From Bolinopsis microptera (taxonomy: Eukaryota > Ctenophora > Tentaculata > Lobata > Bolinopsidae), in the NCBI RefSeq assembly GCF_026151205.1, contig NC_087080.1:5869096-5933095 (forward strand): a stretch of DNA of 64,000 nucleotides, given 5' to 3'. Below the pieces are notes generated by a model. It was not told the DNA's origin, made no database searches, and was given only the letters and a program-made list of their open reading frames with translations. The position numbers were made by a program, and so were the translations under genes. Position 1 is the first letter of the stretch, and every line of letters begins with the position of its first letter. Of this stretch, positions 30,555 through 42,500 are shown piece by piece.

Positions 30555-31513
30555 ATTGGTTTTTTCCTAAAAATTGATGGAAGCATCACAACAATCTTTT
30601 TGAGTAAGTGGTAAGTTAAGTGGCCAGTCATTGTCCAGTTTTCTATGTATTCTTCAAGCCTTCTTGTTCAGAGACCTTGAGTATCCAGAACTTTTTACCA
30701 TGTTGGATAATTTGCAGAACCAAAGTTATTCAAGGGTTACAAAGTGTAGCATTGAAAGTAGAATTGATTACATGTTAATATATTAATAATTTTTGATCTT
30801 AGCCAGCAAGAAATGCATTCAGTTTTATGCTTCTATGATCCTTTGTCAGATGTGGTTTATCTTTTTATGAAAAGTGAAGAATTTACAGGAATATAAGATA
30901 AACTTCTGTTTCATTGAAATTTTCTTTTCAAAAATTCGAAACACAACTAAACTGATTAGGTTTTCCATAAAATATATGCTAAACAAAACAAAAGTAATGC
31001 GCATGTTGTGGTAGTCTGCACATAAATAACGCTATAGGTTCCATGGACTTTGCACATGCTTGTTGGTTAATGGGTTACGAGTTTTCAACATACACTGCAG
31101 CAATGATAACATTTATCTTTTCAAATTAATTACAAAAACTTTGAGGCCTTAATCAAAAAATCTAAAAAAACAGCCACAAGAGTAAAACCTACAAACATGC
31201 AAACTTTTCAAGGCCAATTGTAGCCTGAAAGTGGCACATAAAATGTTTCACTTTAGACAAAACAGTTGTCCTCATTTCAATTATCAATATAGATAATCAC
31301 GAAATAAAGATTATCACCAATATATAGATAATCACGAATTAATGTTTGATGAATCAACTAAATTAGACACAAAGAAAAACAAATCCGTGGCAGCTTTTGT
31401 ACAACGATTTGTTAAAACAAGACAAATTAATTAAGACTCCAAAATACATAGATGCTATGCAGATATTCTGTGCAGATATAAATAACAGATATCGACATAA
31501 TAAATAAAAATTT
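30555..31513. other. 3' flank of the glypican-like gene: no gene seen
   Basis: AT-rich DNA beyond the stop codon of the glypican-like gene. A short duplication (ATATAGATAATCACGAA, about 31287-31340) is visible. No clear poly(A) signal on the minus strand near the stop. Confidence 0.3.
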
Positions 31514-34500
31514 TCAAACGATTAGGGTTATCCATGTCATTACAATTATTAAAATAGTCACAGTTTTAAAATTTGGTCCATGGCCAAAATTGTTTGGTTT
31601 TTGAGCAACCATTGTTGGTTCCACATTATTAGATTCTGGCTCTACAATGACTAGTTCTCTGTTGAGAGACACCTCTAAATCGTTCATTTTTGATTTAAGT
31701 CGTGACAGATGATGGTCGAACATGTTGGATGGGGTACTTTCAGTCGTTGGAATCCTGAAAATATTATCTCTCGATAAAAATTGATGCTGTGGTCATTGAT
31801 ACATTGAATAAATTGCACTAGATTGTAATACTATTTATCATAAACTGATCAGAAGAAATGAATCAATAACAAATTAATTTTTGTGTGTAATTTCTAATTC
31901 TTGCAATCTATTAGGGATGGATCCTTTAGAGCTGAATGAATATTTGAAGTCTCGAAGTTACTTGATTGGAAATGCCTTCACTTATGCAGATCTTGCATTG
32001 TTTAACTTAATTGACCAGAAAAGAAACCAATACAAGGAATTCAGCAATGTTATTAGGTGGCTTAATCACATAAAAGCAATCAGAAAGCCAATAAAGGTCT
32101 CCATCATGACGGGTTAGTGTGTTTAGGTAGACCCAAGGTTACGATTCCCTTACGTTGCAGAAATGATTTAAACGCTGATTTTGTCAGCGTTGATTTTATT
32201 GATGATTTCATTAAAGGATTAGCATTGATTGCATTTTGTCGATATTGGCAGATTTGTATTCCAAATTTACTGAATGAGACACAACTTCAGATCTCTTAAA
32301 AAGATCCCAAAGCGATAATTCTCATTATAATCCTCTTTGCAAAAAGGTTAGTTAAAATCTATAATCAATACAATTGTGAATCTGATTAACAAATGTTATC
32401 TGTTAAATGTAATTTGTTTGTAAAATCAAGTTGAGAATATCTTACCGGCTCCTGTCATATTCCCCAATCCCTGTCCCATTCCAACACCCCGCATTAGTTG
32501 TAGTCCTGGTTGCGGTAGCGTTGAAGCAAATCATTTCTGGATCAAACAGCTGATTTCCAGCAACAGTTGGAAGTTCCAATTTGGGGGTAACGGTGGTTGT
32601 GGGGGAGGGGAAGCTTCTGGTTAGTGGACGAGAAGAGTAGAACGGGGTAGGTGGGGTCGTCTTGGCTAATCTTCTTCTCCTTCCCTGAGACTGACAAATT
32701 AAGGGGTTAGAGGAGAGTTTATTTAATACGTAAGGTAAAAAGTGAAGGTAAATGTACCTATCTTGGTTTTATCAAGAGTACTGCCGATTCCACTTTCTTT
32801 TCCAACCACCAATCGCAAAGTATCAAATAAAGTAAAATATTTAATTGGATTGCAGTGATAAACATGTCGGCAAACTTACCCTATCTGCTATATTATATTC
32901 GTTGTTTACAGTTGAAATCCTATCTTTAAAATGGTATTCACACTGAAATAGATGGTTTTAGTTAATTACACTTTTACAATGATAGAAGAATGAGATATTT
33001 TGTTGTTGTTGCCCGGACGGTGCCGGTAGTTCTAATGACCAATTTAAAAAAATGTGTTTACTTAATAATATTGTATTTAAGGAACTGCACCCCTATTTAA
33101 GTGTTCGAAACGTCAGCTCTTGACTCAACGTATGAAAGGAATTTAAAAAAATCAATTTATATTTTTTTAAATCAATCTTGTGCTAGGCAGGGTGTTCTAA
33201 CTTTCCGTTTCACAACTGATCTTGCTTGATAAGGGTATTTTAAACACTTACAACATCTGCATAGTGCAAATCTTCTAAAGCTTTTCCTACTAAATTGTTA
33301 AGCTTGTCTTTGAGTCTCAGGAATCTGTCCAGATGAATGTATTTTGTAATCCTCACTTGCACCTGAAAGTTTCATTCGAAATTTAGCTTCAATTAATGAG
33401 GCATTAAATATGAAGTAAGGAGCAACACACTGGTAGTGATGCACTCACAGGTCTACTCATAGTAACATTAATGTATTAAGGAATACTAATTGTCAATATA
33501 CCATGCCAGTCATGTACAATGTACAGTCCCAACAATATTGTGGTACAACTTCACAGAAAAACACCCTCTCATCCTTTTTTCACAATTACTAAATAGTTAA
33601 ATGTCAAACACAACAAATAGTCTCAATCTGAACCACAATCATCACGGGACAATACATCACGTGACATCACGGGACAATACATCACGTGACAGCACGTGAC
33701 AGTAAACACTGACCTGGACATGAAGGTTAAACCACTGGTTGATGAGCCGTACGATTGGTTGGTATGGCTCCAGACACGAGGTCACCACTTCCGTACAGTA
33801 GTTGAAGCAGGTGGGGATCTTAACGGTATGGTCGGTGCAGGTCTTGCAGCTTATATTGGTCACTGTAAAGTATCAGGGTTAGACAACTAAAGGTTTTTAT
33901 TGTTCGTTGTAAAACAACATGCAAATTTTGCAATTTAGTAAAACGTTTTATAGCTGAAAGACCAGGTAATAAGGTTAGTCGTAGCAGGCCACCCTTGTAC
34001 ACGCAGCAATGACTACCCAAACATACCAACTCAATAATCTTATCTTAATTCACTTTGGATCAACTTAAACTCCTTAGCAGGGGGAAGGGTGAAGGGGGGT
34101 CTACGTTATTTGTGATAACTGATATTAAACAGTACTTAGTAGCGACTAAAGCTGCTCAGTAAAATTAAACGTTATTCCCCCTCTGACTAGCCAGTGGTTG
34201 GCTCCAAATATCTTACTTCCTGAGCGAATGAGCTCTGTGATGCAATGAGGGGTGAACTGAGAGGAAAACACAACTGCGAATAGATCCTTTGCCACATTCC
34301 AGTTGGACTGTACCAGGTCGTGGGAAAATACCAGCTCCTGAATATTAGTGATCAGTCATTACAAGCGGCATTCTAATCGTTCCGTTCTTTGCCCGTATCT
34401 TCAATGGGCATAACAGCCGGTTTGGTGATATCGACGTATTTGTGATTTCTGGAGAAAGTCACTCAAAAGTGACGCAATCACTGTCATTATAATGCGCATA

Positions 34501-35404
34501 ATTGAGTAAATATATCAATTAGCGACTTACACGGACAATTAAAAAGAGAAAAGAAATCATCATTCTAAAAATTCGAACCTGTAGAAAAGAGCTGATGGAC
34601 GACTCCATATCTCTGACTATACCCCTTTTACAAAACGTGGGCATGCTTTCGACGTTGTAATAGATGTCGAGATAATCTAGAGTGGCTTGAGTGATTAGAG
34701 TTTCTCGTTTAGTACTGAGATTATCTAACAGTTTGTACTCCAGAGCAGTCTCCCGGAGAGAGGCAGACATGTAGGGCAGCTGCATACTCTGCATACCTGG
34801 CAAGTTATCAGGGTTACCACGGTTTCTATGGTTGTTACTTGTTATCATGGTTACTATGGTTACTTTGTTAGTATGAGTACTTATGTCTCTATATCTCTAT
34901 ATCGTCTCCACACTCACGGTAGAAGAGGTCGGATGTCAGGTCTCTCATCTGCATGAGATGCCCGAAGAAGAGAGTGTGCGCGTAGGTATTCGCATAGCCC
35001 TTCATGACCATCTCCACTGAGCGGGTACAACAGTGCGGGGATTCTCGGTACCTACAAATATCATCTGGAGGGAAAAACAGGTTTAACACGACGTGATAAT
35101 TCACCATGTGGTATCTTAGATAGGGTAATATGCCGTAATAATTAATAAAGCCTAAAAACAATCGGAATCAAAGAACTAGGATATTAGAATCAAAGAGACG
35201 TTATCCTTCACAATAACACTCTTACATCTGCAGTGATCGATATCTAGACTTTACAAGCTTTGCACATTTAGGAGGATCTAACTTACTTTTCGGCCAGTCC
35301 GGTCGAAGCACTCGGTTAGGGATGAAGTGGTTCAAGATATTACACGTTTCTCCAGTACCTAAAAAGGCTTGTAACAAACTGATCAAAAACAAAAATGAAT
35401 ACAT
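31514..35404 (-). CDS. Glypican-like proteoglycan core protein, 9 exons
   Basis: Minus-strand exons: 35287-35404, 34918-35064, 34579-34796, 34217-34337, 33714-33862, 33252-33362, 32880-32942, 32446-32684, 31514-31754. They join in phase to 1,407 nt, 468 residues plus TGA. The N-terminus is a signal peptide (MYSFLFLISLLQAFLG). Glypican-type features: HCCTRSVEMVMKGYANTYAH, CKTCTDHTVKIPTCFNYCTE then VVTSCLEPY, and CWNGTGIGEYDRSR near the C-terminus. The protein ends in a hydrophobic stretch (TVTILIIVMTWITLIV), as expected for a GPI-anchor signal. A Thr/Pro-rich segment before CWNG may be a spacer; classic SG heparan-sulfate attachment dipeptides are not prominent there. It is shorter than usual glypicans (about 550-600) and divergent. 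Glypicans modulate Wnt, Hedgehog and BMP ligands at the cell surface. A plus-strand GST-C-like exon lies in its last intron. Confidence 0.72.
31915..32117 (+). pseudogene. Isolated GST-C-like exon (eEF1E1/AIMP3 or GluRS type)
   Basis: After an acceptor-like CTATTAG, an open frame reads LNEYLKSRSYLIGNAFTYAD, then LALFNLI and NVIRWLNHI, ending KVSIMTG and a stop. This fits the C-terminal GST-like domain used in the multisynthetase complex (eEF1E1/AIMP3, or the N-terminus of EPRS/GluRS). No preceding or following exon was found. It sits antisense in the last intron of the glypican-like gene. It is either the final exon of a gene whose other exons I missed, or a stranded fragment. Confidence 0.5.
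33640..33705. repeat. 25-bp direct duplication rich in CACGTGAC
   Basis: ATCACGGGACAATACATCAC followed by GTGAC occurs twice in tandem, then a third CACGTGAC. It lies in intron 5 of the glypican-like gene, a few bases past the exon 5 donor. Confidence 0.8.
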
Positions 35405-38399
35405 TTTCAAGATAAAATCATAGGTTAATCGAACCACTCATCAAGTTTATTATAAATTATATACAATAACTGTGTCGTTAATTGAGCTACAATATACATT
35501 TATTGGGTATTTCGAACAAGATTTCTATTGGGTGTATGATAACCAAGTAAAAGAAATAGAAAAGTTAAAGTGAAAGCAGCAAATTACTCACTATTCGCTA
35601 GAGAGGGGAGAGAAAAGCCAGTAAACAGTAGCAAGATTAAACGCATCGCCACCTTTTCATTGTTGCTTGTAACGGCTATCTTCTAACTGATGTTTTGTCG
35701 AATTTTTCTCTTCATTCTAACACTAAAGTAGTTAATTATGTAAAATATGTTAAAATATGTGAAATATGCTACGCAAGTTTTTTAAGGAATGCAAAATTAT
35801 ATAATTTAAATTATTTCTCTAATAAAATATGATGTGTACCTATAAAACACTAATGAAACATACGATAAGTGAACCTTTCCAGCCCTTTAAAACAACTAAA
35901 TCTTTGGAAGTATCTAGAGTGAGCTTTGCTACAGTTCAGCTCTTCGTTTTTAGCTGCATGGATAGCCACAACGATTCTTTACAAGATGTACACTTCAAAA
36001 TATCACGGGTGTGAATGTCGTGCCGACCACACCTACAAATAGTGGCGAGTGTTTTTTAATTTTTTAAATGCGCGTGGTTACCTGCTACTGGTTACCTGTT
36101 CGCGTTCAAGGGGTGCTAATCATAACGCATAACATAAATGTTAATGATTTTAGAAATGAGAGGGGTATTTTCAAACAATTTCATAACGTTGAATAAGTGT
36201 TAATTTTATAGTATAGTATCCTGTTGAAGTATAGTATAGTATATACATTATAAATTATACAGATTGAGTTTGTTAACACATCGTATGAATGTACGCTTAG
36301 TCAAGTTTAATTAGTTGGCCTGTATTCAGGGGTACAATTAAAATAAAGAGAAAATGTTAAGAATTCGGTTAAAGCTTGACTAAAGCTTGACTGAAGAGTG
36401 AAGTTTCTTCCATAAATCCATTTTAACGTTCTGCAGAAATAAAATAACCGCAATTTGCGACTCCCGCTTAAAAACTGACTAATTGTCGGAAACCTGGCTC
36501 CGACAACTGTAATTGTTAAACTATGCCTAAAACATGAACCGCAACCTGAACTTCTAATTGTTGGTATTTAACCGTATTTTCTAATGGGCTGTGAAGGCGC
36601 CAGTACAAATATTTTAAACGTATCCAAGTATTGTTAAACGCGGAAACAGCAAGAAACGAGTGAACTAAAACCAATGTAGGAATATAGTGATAATGACCAC
36701 AGTCCCCTACGAAGAAGAATGTAGGAATATTTGAAGCACTAAATGAAAAAAAGGACCTCCCAATGGCCAGTAGTCTGTGTGAAGAGTGAAAACTTACAAA
36801 TTCTAGTGCCGAAAAAAATGTTTCAGATTTCTTGTGGTCTTTCATTGGTTGAGTTTTTAACAAAATCAAGATAAATAGTCGTGATTTCACTTTCGATTTT
36901 TAATATTTACACCGCGAAATCCTCAACCTTGTAACCGCAAATAAGTTTTGTTACCACATTATGATTTGGTTACAACTGTAACGAAAGATTTCAGGGCGGA
37001 AGTATGTTCGATGTTCGGTCAAAACGTGCAGAATTATGCTAAAACCATTCGATAAAATGGATTAAAAAAGTGGATTTTCATTTATAATAAATTATAAGTT
37101 TGTGCAAGGTTGTTACAAAAAAGATTTAAACCTTACTTGAAATAAAGTAGATTGGAAGTAATTTTGAAAACAACTGATTCTGACTAAGCAGGATTACCAA
37201 AACACAGTCCGCACATACTGGTGTATACTTAACAGTACCACGCAGCGGCAGGGAGTAGAGAGGAAATGAAACCTATTCTGCCTTGATACAGACCAGCGAA
37301 TACTGATAATCAGTAATTATTGTTGACGCTAAATATCAGCCAAATTGCCTTGTCTGAGGCAACAAGGAAAAGTAAATAGATCGAGCAATTTCAGCAATGT
37401 AACATCAACAATTGTTTGATTTGTGGTCTCGAAGAATACAATCTCGAGTAACGACCTGACGGTAGGTATGAATTCTGTTATTTCATGCCCGGTGATAAAT
37501 CGAGGATAAATTACGTTAAAATGAAATCAAGGTAACATTATATATTTCATTGTAAATACAGTAGGAAGAAAAACACGTTCTACACCATTAGTCAGTGAAC
37601 CATAACAAGGAATTTCAAAAACTCACTATTATAATTACCATGGAAACGCCTGTAATTGATTACTACATTTACAAAATAATTACTGAACATGTAGTCCGTG
37701 GTTAGCAGTGAAACCAGGCTGAAATTCAGTTACAGTGCCGAGAAATAGCATGAAAGTGGAAGTGATGGAACCAAGTATCATGGTTTATGGGTGGGAACAT
37801 TCGGGAGATTGCGAACAGAGTTATCAAATGTCAAGTAAATAGTCCCCAGTCATGGGAACAAAATAGAGTCTTCTGATTGGTTGATTCTAGGTCACGTTAC
37901 GTAATCGTCAGAGATCATTGGTCCACAGTTTGTTGACGATTTACCATCAACTCTAGTTATTTGATTATTGTAAATTATTGTAAACTCTGTGAGCCTACTC
38001 ATCAATTGTCTGTAAACCAGACGAGACAAATCAATAAACATATTATTCAGTATTCACGCAACATATTTGAAATTGCTACATAAAAGTGCAAACAAACAGT
38101 TCCATCAGCCGGAAAAGAGAAGGAACATTCTCTCTTACAAGCATGCTACGTGACCGACAATACTTAACTTAAAGGAAATCGAATAATGCTAGTAGTAATG
38201 CTAGTAGTAGTAGAGGAGTATCATGCGGACAGGTAAGTAAGCCTGAAGATAATTGCGAGCTAACTCCGTGTGGTCTACCTTCACTATACCTTCAACAGTG
38301 AGATCAGCACATTAGTGGCTCTCTCTCTCTCTCTCTGGTTTGAGGAGAAAATTGTGATTTAATTCCAAGGGCGAGCCCTAATTATACGGGTTTGTGGTT
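35405..38399. other. 5' flank of the glypican-like gene: no gene seen
   Basis: AT-rich DNA. A 124-codon minus-strand ORF at 36516-36890 has no recognisable domain. No TATA box stands out near the glypican-like start. A (CT)n run lies at about 38319-38336. Confidence 0.35.
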
Positions 38400-39500
38400 A
38401 ATCTCAGAATACAATCAGTAATTTTCTAGTACATTCTGAAGGAAGACGGTCTTATCTGTCATCTACTAGTACATACTACATGTTGAAACTAGACGGACTC
38501 AGAATATAATCAGTCACCTTTTAGTGCATGTTGAAACTAGACGGACTCAGAATATAATCAGTCGTCTACTAGCAGGCACGTAGCCAGGGGGGGGGGCTAG
38601 GGGGGCGGCAGCCCCCCCCCCCCCCGGAAAAAATCGAACCCCAGAAAAAAGATAAGCCCCCTAGTCCCCATGGTCGCCTGGTAACTGGGCTGTGTTTATG
38701 ACTGCAGTCAGTCAAAGATTTGAACTGTGGATTAGTAAATATATGTCATTAAATCCAAGCAAACATTCTAGAAGACTTCTATAATTATAGTCAATAGTGT
38801 CCCCTAGACCGTAGGAAATGTAAAAATCTTAAGACGATGAGGGCCTGAGTAAGTCGTAAATTCTGATTGGAGAATGCAGATTGCTGTTGTGAAGTTACCA
38901 AATTTACGTGAGTACTTGATTCTTTTCAATCCCAGTTTATTGCTGTCCTACAAATTTCTTTAATGCCAAATGTCGTCTAAAACACCCTGTTTCGCAAAAA
39001 AATTCCGGGGGGCTGCGCCCCCCTAGCCCCCGCCAAGGGGCTCCGCCCCTGGACCCCGCTGGGGGCTGCGCCCCCAGACCCCTGCCACAGCTTGATTGGA
39101 CGCGTCGGCTCGCTTCGCTCACCGACAGCCCCCATCAAAGAAAAATCCTGGCTACGTCCCTGTCTACTAGTACGTCATGTTGAAACTAGACGGACTCAGA
39201 ATATAATCAGTCATCTACTAGTACATGTTGAAACTAGACGGACTCAGAATATAATCAGTCGTCTACTAGTACGTCATGTTGAAACTAGACGGACTCAGAA
39301 TATAATCAGTCGTCTACTAGTACGTCATGTTGAAACTAGACGGACTCAGAATATAATCAGACATCTACTAGTAGTACTAGTACATGTTGAAAATAGACGG
39401 ACTGAGAGTATAATCAATCATCTACTAGTACATGTTGAAACTAGACGGACTCAGAATATAATCAGTCATCTACTAGTACATGTTGAAAATAAACGACTCT
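38400..39500. repeat. ~48-bp minisatellite, about nine copies, split by a MITE
   Basis: The unit contains CATGTTGAAACTAGACGGAC then TCAGAATATAATCAGTC and TCTACTAGTA. Copies lie at 38485-38572 and, after the MITE, at 39163-39490; outer copies are more degenerate. On the plus strand the later copies stay open over 142 codons, giving a repeated peptide (HVETRRTQNIIS). I regard this as a by-product of the repeat period. Confidence 0.9.
38573..39162. mobile_element. 590-bp hAT-type MITE
   Basis: The left end is CAGGCACGTAGCCAGG and the right end, on the minus strand, CAGGGACGTAGCCAGG. Flanked by the 8-bp duplication TCTACTAG at 38565-38572 and 39163-39170. Subterminal C/G-rich blocks (38585-38625 and 39005-39075) can pair. 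No transposase seen. It lies inside the minisatellite, so the empty site is present many times over. Confidence 0.9.
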
Positions 39501-39520
39501 GGACGGCTGGATTGATATAG

Positions 39521-42500
39521 AAGCTACTGACCTGAATGAAAATACTAAAATGTTTTGAAACGTGGCTTAGACAGCTGTCACAGGTGAAATTACTCCCAAA
39601 ATTATTACTGGAAATATTTGCATAATCATTACTGGAAATATTTGCATACCAATTAGTTAATGAGCTCGATTTGAGACAGACTATTTCAGAAAACAAATAG
39701 TTTGCCGAGTAAAAAAAAAGAAGGGGAGATTAGGTTTGTAAAGCAAAAATCAAATTTGTGAGCTAAATCAAGACAGAACTTTTTAAACAGTCAAGCGTTT
39801 AAAAATGAAAAACTAACCGATCATCAAAATCTAGATGTAATGTTTAAACAAAACACTCAGAATTCCGTCGCTAAAAAACAAACTAAACAACATTCAAACA
39901 CTCGGCAAACGCCGCATCGGGAAATGGCTACCAGTTAACAGTTCACCACAGAACAACATTACAAAATGACAGTAACTAAGTGAATGAGCACCGCCCTTGT
40001 GCTAACTCCAATCACTAATCACACCAATATTTCTCTCTCTCACACCAATATTGCTCTTCTCCCCTGCAGCGCAAATTGAACCAAGACAACACCCAACATG
40101 GTTACTGTTGAAATGTGGTGAGTTGACATGTTGATATCCGGGGTGCAATGTTGATTTCCGGGTCACGAGTTGGGGGGTGGGGACGCCAAAAGGAGGAGAG
40201 GGACGATAAAGGGAAGAGATGGACGGTAAGGGAGGTTAATTGTGAGAAAGCGGCTGATGGTGAGGCTGTGGTTTGCGGTTTGGTAAATGTTTTGTGAGTT
40301 CAACTGTCTGTACTGCGAGAGTTGGCGTATGAGAGTTGGTTATGGGAGTCGGAGATATTTTAATCGGTGCATATTGGCTTACGAGTATTTAAATGTATGC
40401 CGTTTAGTCCAGTACTTACGGGAATTCATTTCTGTAGGCCTGAGAAAATGCTGTGTGGCCAAAGAACAAGGTGCAGTCAACAATGCCTTACCCAGACGAG
40501 ATGAGAATTGAAACTTTCAAACAAAACGCTATATTATGAACGTTGGCTGGAATAAAGCACTTGATAAAGTATTCTTGTTATGAAAACGATTAAACCTATG
40601 ACAAATCATCCAGACGGCAATCACGCGCCTCATCATGACCCTGGGTTCAATCAGACCGTCTGGAGTTATCCTAGTTAAATCCCGCTACATCTCCCTACAA
40701 AAACAAAGTCATAACACGGTTCAAAGAGTAGAGTAGAGCACCGTAGACCAATGATTGGTCTACGGTAAAATTGGTCACCAATCCAGTAAATCACTGGTAA
40801 ATAAATTATAAAATTTCGAACAAATGACACAACAACAAAAACTACAGTCTTAGCGTGAGACTGTGGGAATATTTCAAACGAAAGTGATAAAATTAGGAAA
40901 AAAATGCGGGTCGAGGTGCAGGTTAAAGAAGGTCTGTTAAGGATTACAGACAGTTCAGAGTATCAAGATACAGATTAATACTTTCCGGATGGCTCAACGT
41001 GGGAGAATGTGAGACGATATGGCGTGGAGAGAATAGACTGTAGTCTGACCCATAGGTACTTGTGCTAACTTCACTGTGGTGTAGGGGTTGAAGTAGACCG
41101 GGGTATGTGGTGTTCAGTCTCCAACCACCAACCACAACCCTCACAAAACCCACGTGATCAAACTTCCACCAATGACAAGCCCGCTAGGGAAGTATTTGTC
41201 ATGACGGTGAAATCTTGTTAGGGTCGTTCTTCTGAGTCCATCTGTGATGTAATAAGAGGGTGGTAATGAGATTTTAGCCTAGGTTGGGCAGACGAGTTTA
41301 AAAGGTCAGTAAGAATAGCAGGACGTGGTGGGGGATAGGAACAATGTTGTGTTTCCCAGAGCAGACAGTTTGTGGCAAATTTAGCTGGACTTTTGGGGAC
41401 TTACACTAATAATAACCGTGCTAATCAGTAGGTAACTGGGTTAGGGCAAGGTTTAGTACTAAGAAGAGCTGAGAGGTTGGGAGGAGGTTATACTTGATCA
41501 TAACTAAGTTTTGTACTTTTATAAGGTAAAGTAATGAATTTGTTAGAGTTAACGCTATTTTGATAAATTGCAATTGTGTTGGAGTTTCAAGCTAACAATA
41601 GAGTTGACAAATGGTGACAGATCTAATGATAAATTAAGCCGTAAAAAGGGGAATTTTAGGACAAATGACTGCATCCTGTCTAATCTTTTGTGATGAATTT
41701 TTAACTAATTTTTCTACTAAAATCTTAAAACATTCTAGTCTCCATGATATTAGCACGGAGTCTGTGGTAATCACATTTAATTAGACGAAAAAAAAACAGA
41801 ACATGAACAGAAATTCCATTCCGCATCAATTATCATTTTTGAAATTTCAACATAATATCTAATCTTGCAAAAAAAACTTGTGTGTGACCTGTGACAGGTA
41901 ATAGTGATGTCAGAGGGTACAGCTAATGGATGAAGCTAGTAAATGAAGCTAGTAAAGGTCTTCACTTTTGTCGGAAGAAAGTTATTAATCCAACCCGGTG
42001 TTAATGAGGGTATATAAATCCCCGAGGACGTATTTACTTAACTATCCTGATAAATAATTCAGCCTATTTCCTGATCTATTTATCAGGAATGCACTGCTAT
42101 TTTAGTGTTGAATGGTATCGACAGTGCGCAAGGTGGCCTATAAGAAGTTATTTGAAAAACTATCAGACACCTATATCGAATAACAATTCATAGAAAAATG
42201 ATAAAACAAATTTGATAGTAATGCGACGAATGCTATAGATTGTTCTCTAAAAATGGATAGCATCCAACTTTTGGTCTCATACTGTATCTGAAATAACATC
42301 CTGCGATTTAAAATACTACAAACCAAAGATCACTCCTCCAATCTTGTATTGCTTAGGAATAACTACGCCCAAATATATACCACCGCCCTCAATGCTGGAC
42401 TATTTCAGCATACTTCTCCTTTAGTTTCAGACCTTACCTACCGGTGCATTCCAGCGACGCCGCGACTGTTTTTAACATGATTGTAAAAGAGAAAATAAAC

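Noticed and set aside
36516-36890. 124-codon minus-strand ORF as a gene
   Set aside because: No domain, signal peptide or splice context; composition is typical of AT-rich non-coding DNA. Left unassigned.
39092-39520. 142-codon ORF with repeated HVETRRTQNIIS peptide
   Set aside because: The ORF is the minisatellite read in an open frame, starting inside the MITE. No start context, splice signal or domain supports a protein.
40098-40125. ATGGTTACTGTTGAAATGTG|GTGAGT as a first coding exon
   Set aside because: A start and a donor occur, but only seven codons are involved and no downstream exon could be linked.
40600-40690. Possible tRNA from a GGTTCAA-like phrase
   Set aside because: No cloverleaf could be built around it. 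No tRNA or rRNA gene was recognised anywhere in the window.
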